Source: an uncultured Granulosicoccus sp.
Lineage (GTDB): Bacteria > Pseudomonadota > Gammaproteobacteria > Granulosicoccales > Granulosicoccaceae
Direction: 5' to 3'
DNA: 64,000 nucleotides
Assembly (NCBI GenBank): GCA_947495035.1
Contig: CANLXI010000001.1
Span: forward strand, 372,001-436,000
In this document: piece by piece, positions 35,547 through 44,709 of the stretch
How positions within the stretch are numbered: the first letter of the stretch is position 1
How the letters are laid out: the number at the start of each line of letters is the position of its first letter
Notes under the pieces: generated by a model
Told to the model about the DNA's origin: nothing
The model's input: the letters and a program-made list of their open reading frames with translations, nothing else
Databases searched by the model: none
Made by a program: the position numbers and the translations under genes

Positions 35547-36794
35547 ATGGCCATTACCAGCAACATGCGCATCAACAGTGAACGTCTGTGGGATTCACTC
35601 ATGGAGATGGCGAAGATCGGGCCGGGGATTGCTGGTGGCAACAATCGTCAGACACTGACCGATGAGGATGCCGAAGGGCGTCGCCTGTTCGAGCGCTGGT
35701 GCAAGGAAGCGGGCTTGAGCATGGGCATCGACAGGATGGGCACCATGTTCGCCAGGCGTGAGGGCAGTGACCCCGATGCCTTGCCGGTCTACGTCGGCAG
35801 TCATCTGGATACCCAGCCCACGGGTGGCAAGTACGATGGCGTGCTGGGGGTGCTCGGTGGTCTGGAGATCATCCGTCAGCTCAACGACATGAAGGTCACC
35901 ACACGACACCCGATCGTCGTGGTCAACTTCACCAATGAAGAAGGTACGCGGTTTGCCCCGGCCATGGTAGCCAGTGGGGTGTTCGCCGGCATGCATACGC
36001 TGGAATGGGCCTATGACCGGACCGATGCCGAGGGCAAGCGTCTCGGTGACGAGCTGCAGCGGGTGGGCTATCTGGGTGAAGAGGAAGTCGGTGCCCGGAA
36101 GATGCATGCCTTCTTCGAACTGCACATAGAGCAGGGGCCCATCCTGGAAAACGAAGGCAAGGACATCGGGGTGGTCACCCACGGACAGGGGCTGAAGTGG
36201 CTGGAAGTGACGCTCATCGGCAAGGAGAGTCACACCGGGTCCACGCCGATGCCAATGCGGGTCAATGCCGGCCTGGGCATGGCACGCATGACAGAACTGG
36301 TCAACGAGATCGCGCTGAGTCATGCACCCCATGCCGTGGGGGCCATCGGTCACTGCGATGTCTATCCCAATTCACGCAACATCATCCCCGGCAAGACGGT
36401 TTTTACCGTCGACTTCCGGCATCCTGAAAAGGACGTCATCACCGATATGGAAACACGCTTTCGGGCGGGTGCGAAGGAGATAGCCGATGGTATCGGCCTG
36501 CAGATGTCCATCGAAGAGGTGGGCGGATTCGATCCGGTGGCCTTTGACGAGAACTGTGTCACGGCCGTTCGCAATGCAGCGGAACGACTCGGATACAGTC
36601 ATCGGGATCTGGTATCGGGCGCCGGCCACGATGCCTGCTGGATCAATCGCGTGGCGCCGACTGCCATGGTGATGTGCCCTTGTGTCGATGGCCTGTCGCA
36701 CAACGAGGCCGAGGAGATCTCGCCCGAATGGGCGGCAGCGGGCACCAATGTGCTGTTCCATGCTGTTGTGGAAACAGCCGGTATCGTTGACTGA
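35547..36794 (+). CDS. N-carbamoyl-beta-alanine amidohydrolase (M20/HyuC type)
   Basis: This Zn-dependent M20-family hydrolase shows GSHLDTQPTGGKYDGVLGV (metal ligands His and Asp), NFTNEEGTRFAP and ELHIEQGPILE. GAGHDACWINRV is near the C-terminus. These are shared by beta-ureidopropionase and allantoate amidohydrolase. The setting between mmsA and dihydropyrimidinase points to N-carbamoyl-beta-alanine (and N-carbamoyl-3-aminoisobutyrate) as substrate, giving the beta-amino acid, CO2 and ammonia. The start is ATG 35547 with AGAGGGCAGG upstream. A longer frame from 35463 is less likely. Confidence 0.88.
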   Translation: MAITSNMRINSERLWDSLMEMAKIGPGIAGGNNRQTLTDEDAEGRRLFERWCKEAGLSMGIDRMGTMFARREGSDPDALPVYVGSHLDTQPTGGKYDGVLGVLGGLEIIRQLNDMKVTTRHPIVVVNFTNEEGTRFAPAMVASGVFAGMHTLEWAYDRTDAEGKRLGDELQRVGYLGEEEVGARKMHAFFELHIEQGPILENEGKDIGVVTHGQGLKWLEVTLIGKESHTGSTPMPMRVNAGLGMARMTELVNEIALSHAPHAVGAIGHCDVYPNSRNIIPGKTVFTVDFRHPEKDVITDMETRFRAGAKEIADGIGLQMSIEEVGGFDPVAFDENCVTAVRNAAERLGYSHRDLVSGAGHDACWINRVAPTAMVMCPCVDGLSHNEAEEISPEWAAAGTNVLFHAVVETAGIVD

Positions 36795-36862
36795 ACCGTG
36801 GTGAACAGTCAGCACACAGGATTCACATTCGTCGAGTCAGCATCACAGGAGTCACAGACAAC

Positions 36863-38317
36863 ATGAGCAAGGTGATCAGGGGAGGTACGGTCGTTACTGC
36901 CGACCGGAGCTACAAGGCCGACGTCAGGATCGACAATGGTGTCATCACACGGATTGGCGAGAATCTCACTGCAGACGAAACACTCGACGCCACCGGTTGT
37001 TATGTCATGCCGGGTGGTATCGATCCGCATACGCATCTGGAAATGCCATTCATGGGCACGTATTCCTCCGACGATTTCGAGTCCGGTACCCGTGCGGCCC
37101 TGTCCGGTGGTACCACCATGGTGGTGGACTTCTGCCTGCCGGCGCCGGGTCAGTCACTGCTCGAAGCACGGCAGATGTGGGACAACAAGACCGTCAAGGC
37201 ATCGTGTGATTTTTCCTTTCACATGGCCATCACCTGGTGGGACAAGCAGGTCTTCGAGGAAATGGAGAAGGTGGTCGACAGCGGCATCAATACCTTCAAG
37301 CATTTCATGGCCTACAAGGGCGCCCTGATGGTCAATGACGAAGAACTGTATTCGTCATTCAAGCGTTGCTCGGCACTGGGTGCCATGCCGCTGGTGCACG
37401 CCGAGAACGGTGATGTCGTGGCGCAGCTGCAAGCCAGCCTGATGGCTGAAGGCAACAGTGGCCCCGAGGCGCATGCCTATTCGCGTCCGCCGCAGGTGGA
37501 AGGCGAGGCGGTGAACCGGGCCGTCATGATTGCCGACATGGCTGGTGTTCCGCTGTATGTCGTGCATGTATCCTGCGAAGAAGCCCATGAGGCGATTCGG
37601 CGTGCACGGCAGCTCGGAAAACGGGTCTATGGTGAACCGCTGGTGCAACACCTGACCCTGGACGAATCCGAATATGCCAACCCGGATTGGGATCATGCTG
37701 CGCGGCGAGTCATGTCACCGCCATTTCGCAGTGCGGTCCATCAGGATTCACTGTGGGCAGGTCTGGCGGCGGGCAGCCTGCAGGTCGTGGCCACCGATCA
37801 CTGCGCCTTCACCACCGAACAGAAGCGCATGGGGCTGGGTGATTTCACGCAGATTCCGAACGGCACCGGCGGTCTGGAAGATCGCCTGCCTGTGCTCTGG
37901 TCACGCGGAGTCAACACGGGTCGATTGACCATGAACGAGTTCGTGGCAGTGACCTCCACCAACATAGCCAGAATCCTGAACATGTATCCGAAGAAGGGTG
38001 CCATTGTCGAAGGTGCAGATGCCGACATCATCGTCTGGGACCCGGAGCGCACCAAGACCATCACGGCAGCCACACAGCAATCGGCCATCGACTACAACGT
38101 TTTCGAAGGTTTCGAACTGAAGGGTCTGCCGCGTTTCACCCTGACGCGTGGCCAGTGTGTCGTGACGGAAGACAGCATCGACACTCGGGAAGGGCATGGC
38201 AAATTCGTTGCGCGAGACGCCTATCCAGCCGTCAACCGTGCCTTGTCACAATGGAAGGAGCTGACAGCACCTCATCCGGTGCAGCGTGATCCATCGAAGA
38301 TGCCTGCTGGTGTCTGA
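36863..38317 (+). CDS. hydA: Dihydropyrimidinase
   Basis: This cyclic amidohydrolase of the D-hydantoinase type has GGIDPHTHLEMPFMG (metal His-x-His), a FKHFMAYKGALM loop with the carbamylated lysine, MPLVHAENGD, and ATDHCAFTTEQKRMGL. It opens dihydrouracil or dihydrothymine to the N-carbamoyl-beta-amino acid. The 484-residue length is standard. An AGGAG lies before the ATG. The ABC transporter genes follow 27 bp later in the same direction. Confidence 0.94.
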   Translation: MSKVIRGGTVVTADRSYKADVRIDNGVITRIGENLTADETLDATGCYVMPGGIDPHTHLEMPFMGTYSSDDFESGTRAALSGGTTMVVDFCLPAPGQSLLEARQMWDNKTVKASCDFSFHMAITWWDKQVFEEMEKVVDSGINTFKHFMAYKGALMVNDEELYSSFKRCSALGAMPLVHAENGDVVAQLQASLMAEGNSGPEAHAYSRPPQVEGEAVNRAVMIADMAGVPLYVVHVSCEEAHEAIRRARQLGKRVYGEPLVQHLTLDESEYANPDWDHAARRVMSPPFRSAVHQDSLWAGLAAGSLQVVATDHCAFTTEQKRMGLGDFTQIPNGTGGLEDRLPVLWSRGVNTGRLTMNEFVAVTSTNIARILNMYPKKGAIVEGADADIIVWDPERTKTITAATQQSAIDYNVFEGFELKGLPRFTLTRGQCVVTEDSIDTREGHGKFVARDAYPAVNRALSQWKELTAPHPVQRDPSKMPAGV

Positions 38318-38344
38318 TGCGAGCAAGGGCCGGAATCTGCCGAT

Positions 38345-39139
38345 ATGAATGACGCTTCCAGGGTCATCGAAGTCAATGGACTATCCTTGATCTTTCCCAC
38401 CAGCGATGGCGATGTACACGCCTTGCAGGACATCGATCTGACCATCAACCGGGGGGATTTCGTCTCTTTCATAGGTCCCTCGGGATGTGGCAAGACGACG
38501 TTGCTGCGGGTGATTGCCGATCTGGAGCAGGCGACTGGCGGCTCCATCGAAGTGAACGGCATGAGTCCGGAGGAGGCACGCCTGGCCCGGGCCTACGGGT
38601 ATGTGTTTCAGGCGGCCTCGCTGTATCCATGGCGCACCATTGCCAGCAATGTTGCACTGCCGCTGGAAATCATGGGCCTCAAGGCGGAGGAGATCCGCTC
38701 TCGTGTCGAACAGAATCTGGCACTGGTGGAACTGGCGGGATTTGGCAAGAAGTATCCCTGGCAGCTGTCCGGTGGCATGCAGCAGCGAGCATCCATTGCC
38801 CGTGCTCTGGCAGTCGAGCCCGACCTGTTGCTGATGGATGAGCCGTTCGGGGCTCTGGACGAGATCGTGCGGGATCACCTCAACGAACAGTTGCTGAAGC
38901 TCTGGGCCAAGACCAACAAGACCGTGGTCTTCGTGACCCACTCCATTCCGGAAGCGGTGTTTCTATCCAACCGGATCGTGGTCATGTCGCCGCGACCGGG
39001 ACGCATCCATGAAATCATCGACAGTGACCTGCCGGTAGAGCGGGATCTGTCGATACGTGAAACGCAGTCGTTTCTGCAATTGGCCAACCGGGTACGCGAT
39101 GGCTTGCGTGCCGGTCACGGCTACGACGAGGTGTCCTGA
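38345..39139 (+). CDS. NitT/TauT-type ABC transporter ATP-binding protein
   Basis: The Walker A motif GPSGCGKTTLL, signature LSGGMQQRASIARAL, Walker B LLMDEPFGALD and H-loop VTHSIPEA are all intact. Pairing with two permeases and an NMT1/THI5-like binding protein places it with the nitrate/sulfonate/taurine and pyrimidine-precursor importers. It lies directly behind pyrimidine catabolism genes, so a pyrimidine or ureide substrate is likely. The exact substrate is an inference. Confidence 0.9.
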   Translation: MNDASRVIEVNGLSLIFPTSDGDVHALQDIDLTINRGDFVSFIGPSGCGKTTLLRVIADLEQATGGSIEVNGMSPEEARLARAYGYVFQAASLYPWRTIASNVALPLEIMGLKAEEIRSRVEQNLALVELAGFGKKYPWQLSGGMQQRASIARALAVEPDLLLMDEPFGALDEIVRDHLNEQLLKLWAKTNKTVVFVTHSIPEAVFLSNRIVVMSPRPGRIHEIIDSDLPVERDLSIRETQSFLQLANRVRDGLRAGHGYDEVS

Positions 39140-39140
39140 C

Positions 39141-40022
39141 ATGGTGTCACGCCATGTGAGTGCGGTGATACCGGTTGCAGTCGTGACGCTGGCCATTGTG
39201 CTGTTGTGGTATGTCGGCGCCGCGTTATTGAATCTGGCCTGGGAGAGAAGCGTTGCCGAGCGTAACGGCACCACGCCCACGACCATGCAGATGCTGCGCA
39301 ACACCATGCAGCAGGAGCGTCCGGTGCTACCGGCTCCTCACCAGGTGGTGCAGGAAATCATCGATACCACCGTGCACAAGAAGATCACCTCCAAGCGATC
39401 ACTGATCTACCACGCCGGCGTGACCTTGTCATCGTCGATGCTCGGCTTTCTGATGGGCACATTGCTGGGTATCGTACTGGCGGTCATCATCGTTCATGAC
39501 GATGCCCTGAACAAGAGTCTGTTGCCCTGGATCATTGCCTCGCAGACCATTCCGATACTGGCGATTGCACCGATGATCATCGTGGTCCTCAATGCCGTCG
39601 GCATTCAGGGGCTGTTGCCCAAGGCTTTCATCTCGATGTACCTGAGCTTCTTTCCGGTAGCGGTCGGCATGGTCAAGGGACTGAACTCGCCCAGCAGCAG
39701 TCATCTGGACCTGATGAGAACCTACAGTGCCTCCAGCTGGCAGACATTCTTCAAGTTGCGGTTGCCGACCTCCCTGCCGTTTCTGTTCACCAGCATGAAG
39801 GTCGCCGTGGCCATTTCGGTGGTGGGTGCCATCGTTGCCGAGCTGCCAACCGGTGCTGTTGCTGGTCTGGGGGCACGCTTGCTGGCTGGATCCTATTACG
39901 GGCAGACCGTGCAGATCTGGTCGGCTCTGGTCGTGGCTTCGGTACTGGCCGCCTTGCTGGTAGTTCTGGTGGGTGTTCTGGGTGACTGGGTAAACCGTCG
40001 TATGGGGCTGGCCCATGGCTGA
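39141..40022 (+). CDS. ABC transporter permease (NitT/TauT type)
   Basis: The membrane protein has about six hydrophobic segments and the cytoplasmic EAA-like coupling loop near TYSASSWQTFFKLRLPTS. An extended periplasmic loop near the N-terminus (residues 30-75) is unusual for the family. I start at ATG 39141 (MVSRHV), one nucleotide after the ATPase stop codon. A longer frame from 39057 would overlap the ATPase gene. It overlaps the next permease by 8 bp. Confidence 0.88.
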   Translation: MVSRHVSAVIPVAVVTLAIVLLWYVGAALLNLAWERSVAERNGTTPTTMQMLRNTMQQERPVLPAPHQVVQEIIDTTVHKKITSKRSLIYHAGVTLSSSMLGFLMGTLLGIVLAVIIVHDDALNKSLLPWIIASQTIPILAIAPMIIVVLNAVGIQGLLPKAFISMYLSFFPVAVGMVKGLNSPSSSHLDLMRTYSASSWQTFFKLRLPTSLPFLFTSMKVAVAISVVGAIVAELPTGAVAGLGARLLAGSYYGQTVQIWSALVVASVLAALLVVLVGVLGDWVNRRMGLAHG

Positions 40023-41160
40023 GTCGGTGAACCTGCATACCATTACCGGGCAGCTGCCGTCGGCCAGGCCGTACCGCTACCGCATCATGGAGCGCATCCT
40101 GTTCACCGGAGCGAGCATTCTTGCGGTGCTCGGTGTGCTGTTGCAAGGCCCTTGGCAGACCGCTCTGGCGATACTCGCCGTGGCGCTCATTGCCTTTCTG
40201 CAGATCAGGCGCTCGCGTCTGCTCGCCGCCTTTGCCACGGGGGCGATGGCGCTGGTGGCAGCCAACAGTCTGCTTGCCCTGGTGGATGAACCCGGCGCGA
40301 CCAACGCCGGTTTCTGGTGTCTGGTCGCCGCTGCCTGGCTTCTGGCCTGGGGCAGTGTGGGGCAACTGGCTGCCATCCGGACACTGTCGCGTAGCTACCG
40401 CACGTTTCTCGGCGTGCTCATTCCCGTGCTGTTCGGTCTCTGGCTGCTGATCCTGTGGGAGCTGCTGACCCGTGGCCTGAATGTGCCGCAAGTGCTGCTG
40501 CCGGCGCCCAGCCAGATCGGTCAGCGCTTCGTGGAATCCAGCGCCATTCTGTGGATGGACTTCAAGCAGACCTTTCTCAGAGCGGTACTGATCGGCTATG
40601 CCATTGGCTGCGGGGCCGGTTTCATGGTGGCGATACTGATCGATCGTTCGCCGTTTCTGCAACGCGGGCTGTTACCCATCGGCAATCTGGTGTCGGCACT
40701 GCCGATCGTCGGTGTGGCGCCTATCATGGTCATGTGGTTCGGTTTCGACTGGCCTTCGAAAGCAGCGGTCGTGATCATCATGACCTTCTTCCCGATGCTG
40801 GTGAACACCGTCTCCGGGCTGGCGGCGGCGCAACCCATGCAGCACGACCTGATGAAGACCTATGCTGCCAGTTACTGGCAGAGCCTGTTCAAGCTGCGCA
40901 TACCCGAAGCCCTGCCATTCATCTTCAATGCACTGAAAATCAACTCGACTCTGGCCATGATCGGCGCCATCGTGGCTGAATTCTTCGGTACGCCAACCCT
41001 GGGGATGGGCTTCCGAATTTCCACCGAAGTAGGGCGCATGAACGTGGATATGGTGTGGGCAGAAATCGCAGTGGCAGCACTGGCCGGCTCATTGTTCTAT
41101 GGCCTTGTCGCCTTGCTGGAGAGAATTTTCACGTTCTGGCATCCCTCCGTTCGCAGCTAG
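40015..41160 (+). CDS. Second ABC transporter permease (NitT/TauT type), N-terminally extended
   Basis: The C-terminal two thirds is a standard permease with TYAASYWQSLFKLRIPEALPF as the coupling loop. About 100 extra N-terminal residues hold three to four hydrophobic segments. The extension makes the protein 381 residues, longer than the usual 250-290. It overlaps the first permease by 8 bp, so the two are translationally coupled and presumably form a heterodimeric channel. Confidence 0.87.
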   Translation: MAESVNLHTITGQLPSARPYRYRIMERILFTGASILAVLGVLLQGPWQTALAILAVALIAFLQIRRSRLLAAFATGAMALVAANSLLALVDEPGATNAGFWCLVAAAWLLAWGSVGQLAAIRTLSRSYRTFLGVLIPVLFGLWLLILWELLTRGLNVPQVLLPAPSQIGQRFVESSAILWMDFKQTFLRAVLIGYAIGCGAGFMVAILIDRSPFLQRGLLPIGNLVSALPIVGVAPIMVMWFGFDWPSKAAVVIIMTFFPMLVNTVSGLAAAQPMQHDLMKTYAASYWQSLFKLRIPEALPFIFNALKINSTLAMIGAIVAEFFGTPTLGMGFRISTEVGRMNVDMVWAEIAVAALAGSLFYGLVALLERIFTFWHPSVRS

Positions 41161-41241
41161 TCTTCCGCTGGTGGAGGCGAACGGCAAGAGTGTCCCGGGC
41201 AAGCTGTAAAACCTGTACCTGAAGAGGAAATTGGAGCAAGC

Positions 41242-42246
41242 ATGAAACGAATGAAATACGGCACGACGATGGCTGTTCTGGGTGGAACGATGCTGGGTGC
41301 ATCCTTCCAGGTCAGCGCGGCAGATGATGTTGCCCTGCAGCTCAAATGGGTAACGCAGGGGCAATTCGCCGGCTACTATGTGGCTCAGGACAAGGGCTTC
41401 TACGAGGAGGCCGATCTGAATGTCACGATCAAGCCTGGGGGGCCTGACATCGCACCTCCACAGGTCATCGTGGGAGGCGGCGCCGATGTCATCGTCGACT
41501 GGATGCCCTCTGCACTGGCCAGTCGGGAAAAGGGTGTTCCTCTGGTCAACATCGCACAGCCCTTCAAGCGCTCCGGCATGATGCTGACCTGTCTGAAGGA
41601 AACCGGCATCACGTCTCCGGACGATTTCAAGGGGCGCACGCTGGGCGTGTGGTTCTTCGGTAACGAGTATCCCTTTCTGAGCTGGATGTCGGCACTGGGA
41701 ATTCCGACCGACGGCGAGGAGAACGGTGTCACCGTGCTAAAGCAGGGCTTCAATGTGGATCCCCTGCTGCAGAAGCAGGCGGACTGTATCTCGACCATGA
41801 CCTACAACGAGTACTGGCAGGTCATCGATGCCGGCATCAGCGAAGAACAACTGGTGGTTTTCAAGTATGAGGATACCGGCGTATCGACGATGGAAGATGG
41901 TCTCTACGTGCTGGAGGAGAACCTGCAGGATGAGGCCTTCGTCGACAAGATGGCGCGATTCGTGGCGGCCAGCATGAAAGGTTGGGAGTACGCTCGGGAG
42001 AATCCGGATGAGGCGGCAGACATCGTGCTGGAAAATGATGCCAGTGGCGCACAGACGGAAAAGCATCAGCAACGCATGGTTCGAGAGGTCAACAAACTGA
42101 CAGAAGGCAGTGATGGCTCTCTGGACCCGGCGGACTACGAGCGAACCGTGCAGACATTGTTGTCCGGCGGTTCGGATCCGGTCATAACCAAAGAGCCGGA
42201 AGGTGCCTGGACATCCATTGTCACGGATAAAGCGCTGGCCATGTAG
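41242..42246 (+). CDS. ABC transporter substrate-binding protein (NMT1/THI5-like)
   Basis: The signal peptide ends near VSA-ADD. The mature domain begins LQLKWVTQGQFAGYYVAQDKGFYEEA, the classic NMT1/THI5-like entry motif. It continues with VIVGGGADVIVDWMPSAL. Proteins of this family bind pyrimidine precursors, riboflavin or nitrate/sulfonate compounds in the periplasm. It closes the transporter unit after the permeases (81 bp gap) with GGAG upstream. Operon context favours a pyrimidine-related ligand. Confidence 0.9.
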   Translation: MKRMKYGTTMAVLGGTMLGASFQVSAADDVALQLKWVTQGQFAGYYVAQDKGFYEEADLNVTIKPGGPDIAPPQVIVGGGADVIVDWMPSALASREKGVPLVNIAQPFKRSGMMLTCLKETGITSPDDFKGRTLGVWFFGNEYPFLSWMSALGIPTDGEENGVTVLKQGFNVDPLLQKQADCISTMTYNEYWQVIDAGISEEQLVVFKYEDTGVSTMEDGLYVLEENLQDEAFVDKMARFVAASMKGWEYARENPDEAADIVLENDASGAQTEKHQQRMVREVNKLTEGSDGSLDPADYERTVQTLLSGGSDPVITKEPEGAWTSIVTDKALAM

Positions 42247-42252
42247 GCCGGA

Positions 42253-42274
42253 AGGGCGTACTTTGGTGCGCCCT
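42253..42274 (+). terminator. Hairpin after ABC binding-protein gene
   Basis: AGGGCGTAC and GTGCGCCCT pair over a TTTG loop with one G-T pair, followed by a short GTTT. It lies 7 bp after the binding-protein stop and probably slows or ends transcription of the pyrimidine operon before the MFS gene. Confidence 0.5.
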
Positions 42275-42296
42275 GTTTCACGGAAAATCGCGTGGC

Positions 42297-43547
42297 ATGT
42301 CAGATCAGAGTAAGTCGGGTCCCGGTGCAATCGCACCGAGGCCCAGTATCGGTCTGGTGGTGGGGATTCTGGTACTGGCATCCAGTGTCAGCATCATGTC
42401 GACGGACATGTATACGCCAAGCCTGCCGGATCTGGCCATCTGGTTCGATACCACACCCACTCATGTCAAGCTGACCATCAGCCTGAACATGCTGGCCTTC
42501 GGCCTGGCGCAGCTGATTCATGGCCCCTTGTCCGATCGTTTCGGGCGTCGGCCGGTCATGATGTGTTCTCTCGTGTCTGTCGCCGTTCTGTGTCTGGCCT
42601 GTGCCGCTGCACAGAGCATTGATCAGCTGATCGCTGCCAGAGTCCTGCTGGGATTTGCTGCGGGCGCCGAAGCCGTGGTGGGGCTGGCCATCATCAAGGA
42701 TCTCTATTCCGAAAAGGAGCAGGTCAAGGCGCTGGCACTGCTGGGCATGGTGATTGCCGTGGCACCGGCCATTGCCCCCATACTGGGCGGCTATATTCAT
42801 GTGGCCTTTGGCTGGCAGGCCAATTTCTTCGTGATTGCCCTGATGTCTCTGCTGGCGGTAGCCTTTGTGGCCAGGCTGCTGCCGGAGTCCACTCAGGCCG
42901 ATCCTGAAGCACTGCAGCCGACTGTCGTGTTCAATGGCTACCGGGGCCTGCTGGGCAATTCGGATTTTCTGACCCATACCGCCATGCTGGGAGTGGCTCT
43001 GGGGCTCGTTTTCGTGTTTGTCACGGGCGCTCCTTTCGTCCTGATGGACTTGATGGGGGTGCCTGCTGATGAATTCGGTTATTACCAGGCCGGCATCGTG
43101 GTGGCCTTCTTTCTGGGTAGTGTGCTGGCGTCGCGATTGGCCGATCACTGGCAGGCCAGCTCACTGTTGACACTGGGGGTGACCCTGGTGGGCGGTGGGG
43201 CGGTGACACTGACTCTGGTGGTCATGCTGGGTGTGGCAAGTCCCGTGACTCTGACGGCGGCCTATTCGGTCATGACCTTCGGCATGGGGCCGTTGTTTGC
43301 GGTAGCGCCGAGTCGAGCACTGCGCTCCATCCAGGGACAGGCGGGCACCGCATCGGCCATGTTGAGCGGGATCGAGCAGTGCATGGCAGGCATGGCCGCT
43401 GTGATGATCAGTCTGCTCAACGACGGAACGGCCAGACCGATGGCCATCATGTGCATGGTGTTGGCCGTGTTGTTGATTCTGCTGTTCACGCGTTCGCGGG
43501 CAGAGGATCGTCTGCGTGAACAGGCCCTGGTGGGTATGCGGCTCTGA
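42297..43547 (+). CDS. Bcr/CflA-family MFS efflux transporter
   Basis: The protein has twelve predicted helices and the family signature STDMYTPSLPDLAIWF at the first helix. HGPLSDRFGRRPVM is the MFS motif A. The ARVLLGFAAGAEAVVGLAIIKDLY and GMVIAVAPAIAPILGGYI blocks identify the Bcr/CflA drug or metabolite efflux group. It begins 50 bp after the ABC operon and is oriented the same way, so it might be read through from it. Substrate unknown. Confidence 0.9.
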   Translation: MSDQSKSGPGAIAPRPSIGLVVGILVLASSVSIMSTDMYTPSLPDLAIWFDTTPTHVKLTISLNMLAFGLAQLIHGPLSDRFGRRPVMMCSLVSVAVLCLACAAAQSIDQLIAARVLLGFAAGAEAVVGLAIIKDLYSEKEQVKALALLGMVIAVAPAIAPILGGYIHVAFGWQANFFVIALMSLLAVAFVARLLPESTQADPEALQPTVVFNGYRGLLGNSDFLTHTAMLGVALGLVFVFVTGAPFVLMDLMGVPADEFGYYQAGIVVAFFLGSVLASRLADHWQASSLLTLGVTLVGGGAVTLTLVVMLGVASPVTLTAAYSVMTFGMGPLFAVAPSRALRSIQGQAGTASAMLSGIEQCMAGMAAVMISLLNDGTARPMAIMCMVLAVLLILLFTRSRAEDRLREQALVGMRL

Positions 43548-43608
43548 GACCCTGCCCTGCGAAAGAGGTCGTGTCGCTACGGGAAATCAGAGGCGGGGCA
43601 TGATCGCT

Positions 43609-43716
43609 GCCCGAACTGCCCGAACTGCCCGAACTGCCCGAACTGCTTGAATTGCTTGAATTGCTTGAATTGCTTGAATTGCTTGAATTGCTTGAACCGG
43701 CGGAGTTGTCCGAGTT
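43609..43716. repeat. 9-bp minisatellite of two related units
   Basis: Four copies of GCCCGAACT (43609-43644) are followed by five copies of GCTTGAATT (43645-43689), one GCTTGAACC, then two degenerate units (GGCGGAGTT, GTCCGAGTT) up to 43716. The units differ by three transitions, so the array arose by local expansion of two variants. It lies in the gap between the MFS gene and the DUF368 gene. The surrounding 240-bp gap holds no gene. Confidence 0.92.
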
Positions 43717-43788
43717 GCCGTGGATGGCCGGACGGGCGTCGGGGGCAAGGCGCGGGATCGACCACGCCTTGACCTTGGCGGCAACTAC

Positions 43789-44709
43789 TCAGTCAGCCTG
43801 ACTGTCATCACTGACATACCGTTCCATCAGGGCGATGCCGGCTGCACCGGCCAACATCAGCAGGATGGCAATCCAGGTGCTGCCGTCCGTCAGTGCCGGC
43901 AGAAACCAGTCGTAGCTGGTGACGACCTCGCGGGGCGGTTTGCCCACCCGTTCAACGGTATGGGTTATCGCGTTCTTCCAGGGCCAGATGACAACCAGAG
44001 AACCGATGACGAATCCCGTCATGACCGCCAGCGTGACGTCGGCGAAGCGCTTGAAGACCCAGGACAGGATGTGCGAGAACGCCACCAGGCCAAATGCGCA
44101 ACCCAGTGCCAGCGGGATCAGTATGCTCAGGGAAAACGCGCTGATGGCACCCAGAACCAGCGCATAGTTGCCAAGCAGGATGAGCACGAAGGAACCGGAC
44201 AGCCCCGGCAGGATCATGCTGCTGATGGCCAGCACTCCGCACAGGAACATATACGCCATGCCGTCATTCTGTGAAGCCGGGGCCAGCATGGCAATGCCCA
44301 TGGCAACAGCTGTACCGACCAGCAGGGCCAGTATCACTGACAGATTCCACTGTCGAACTCCGCGGGCAACGTACAGGATGGACAGCAGGATCAGGCCGAA
44401 GAAGAAGGCCATCGTGTAGCGTTCATGGTATGCCAGCAGGTATTCGAAGAGTCTGGCCAGGGAGATGATGCTGACGGCGACACCAGCGAGCAGGGTGAAC
44501 AGCCATTGGCCGTCGACATGTTGCCAACAGGCTTTCCACTGGCCGCTGAAGAACAGGCGAGCGGCAGTCAGATCGCAGCGTTTGATGGCATTGATCAGGC
44601 GTTCATAGATGCCGGTGATGAGGGCAATGGTTCCGCCTGAAACGCCGGGTATGACATTGGCTGCACCCATGGCGAGCCCCTTGAAAAACAGACCGAGTGC
44701 GGCATTCAT
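43789..44709 (-). CDS. DUF368 membrane protein (PopT-type undecaprenyl-phosphate translocase)
   Basis: The N-terminus KGLAMGAANVIPGVSGGTIALITGIYERLINAI is the DUF368 signature. About ten hydrophobic segments and a repeated PG-containing motif (LPGLSGSFVLILLGNY) follow. DUF368 proteins have been shown to recycle the lipid carrier undecaprenyl phosphate across the membrane. It begins at ATG 44709, overlapping the stop of a phosphoribosyltransferase gene (ATGA). The gene would support surface polysaccharide and peptidoglycan synthesis. Confidence 0.9.
   Translation of the reverse strand: MNAALGLFFKGLAMGAANVIPGVSGGTIALITGIYERLINAIKRCDLTAARLFFSGQWKACWQHVDGQWLFTLLAGVAVSIISLARLFEYLLAYHERYTMAFFFGLILLSILYVARGVRQWNLSVILALLVGTAVAMGIAMLAPASQNDGMAYMFLCGVLAISSMILPGLSGSFVLILLGNYALVLGAISAFSLSILIPLALGCAFGLVAFSHILSWVFKRFADVTLAVMTGFVIGSLVVIWPWKNAITHTVERVGKPPREVVTSYDWFLPALTDGSTWIAILLMLAGAAGIALMERYVSDDSQAD

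Noticed and set aside
43609-43716. Short repeats considered as a CRISPR array
   Set aside because: Units are contiguous 9-mers with no spacers and no cas genes nearby.
43577-43784. Frames with repeating QFGQF and QFKQF residues over the 9-bp array
   Set aside because: Any 9-bp array stays open in all frames without stops; there is no start signal or domain.
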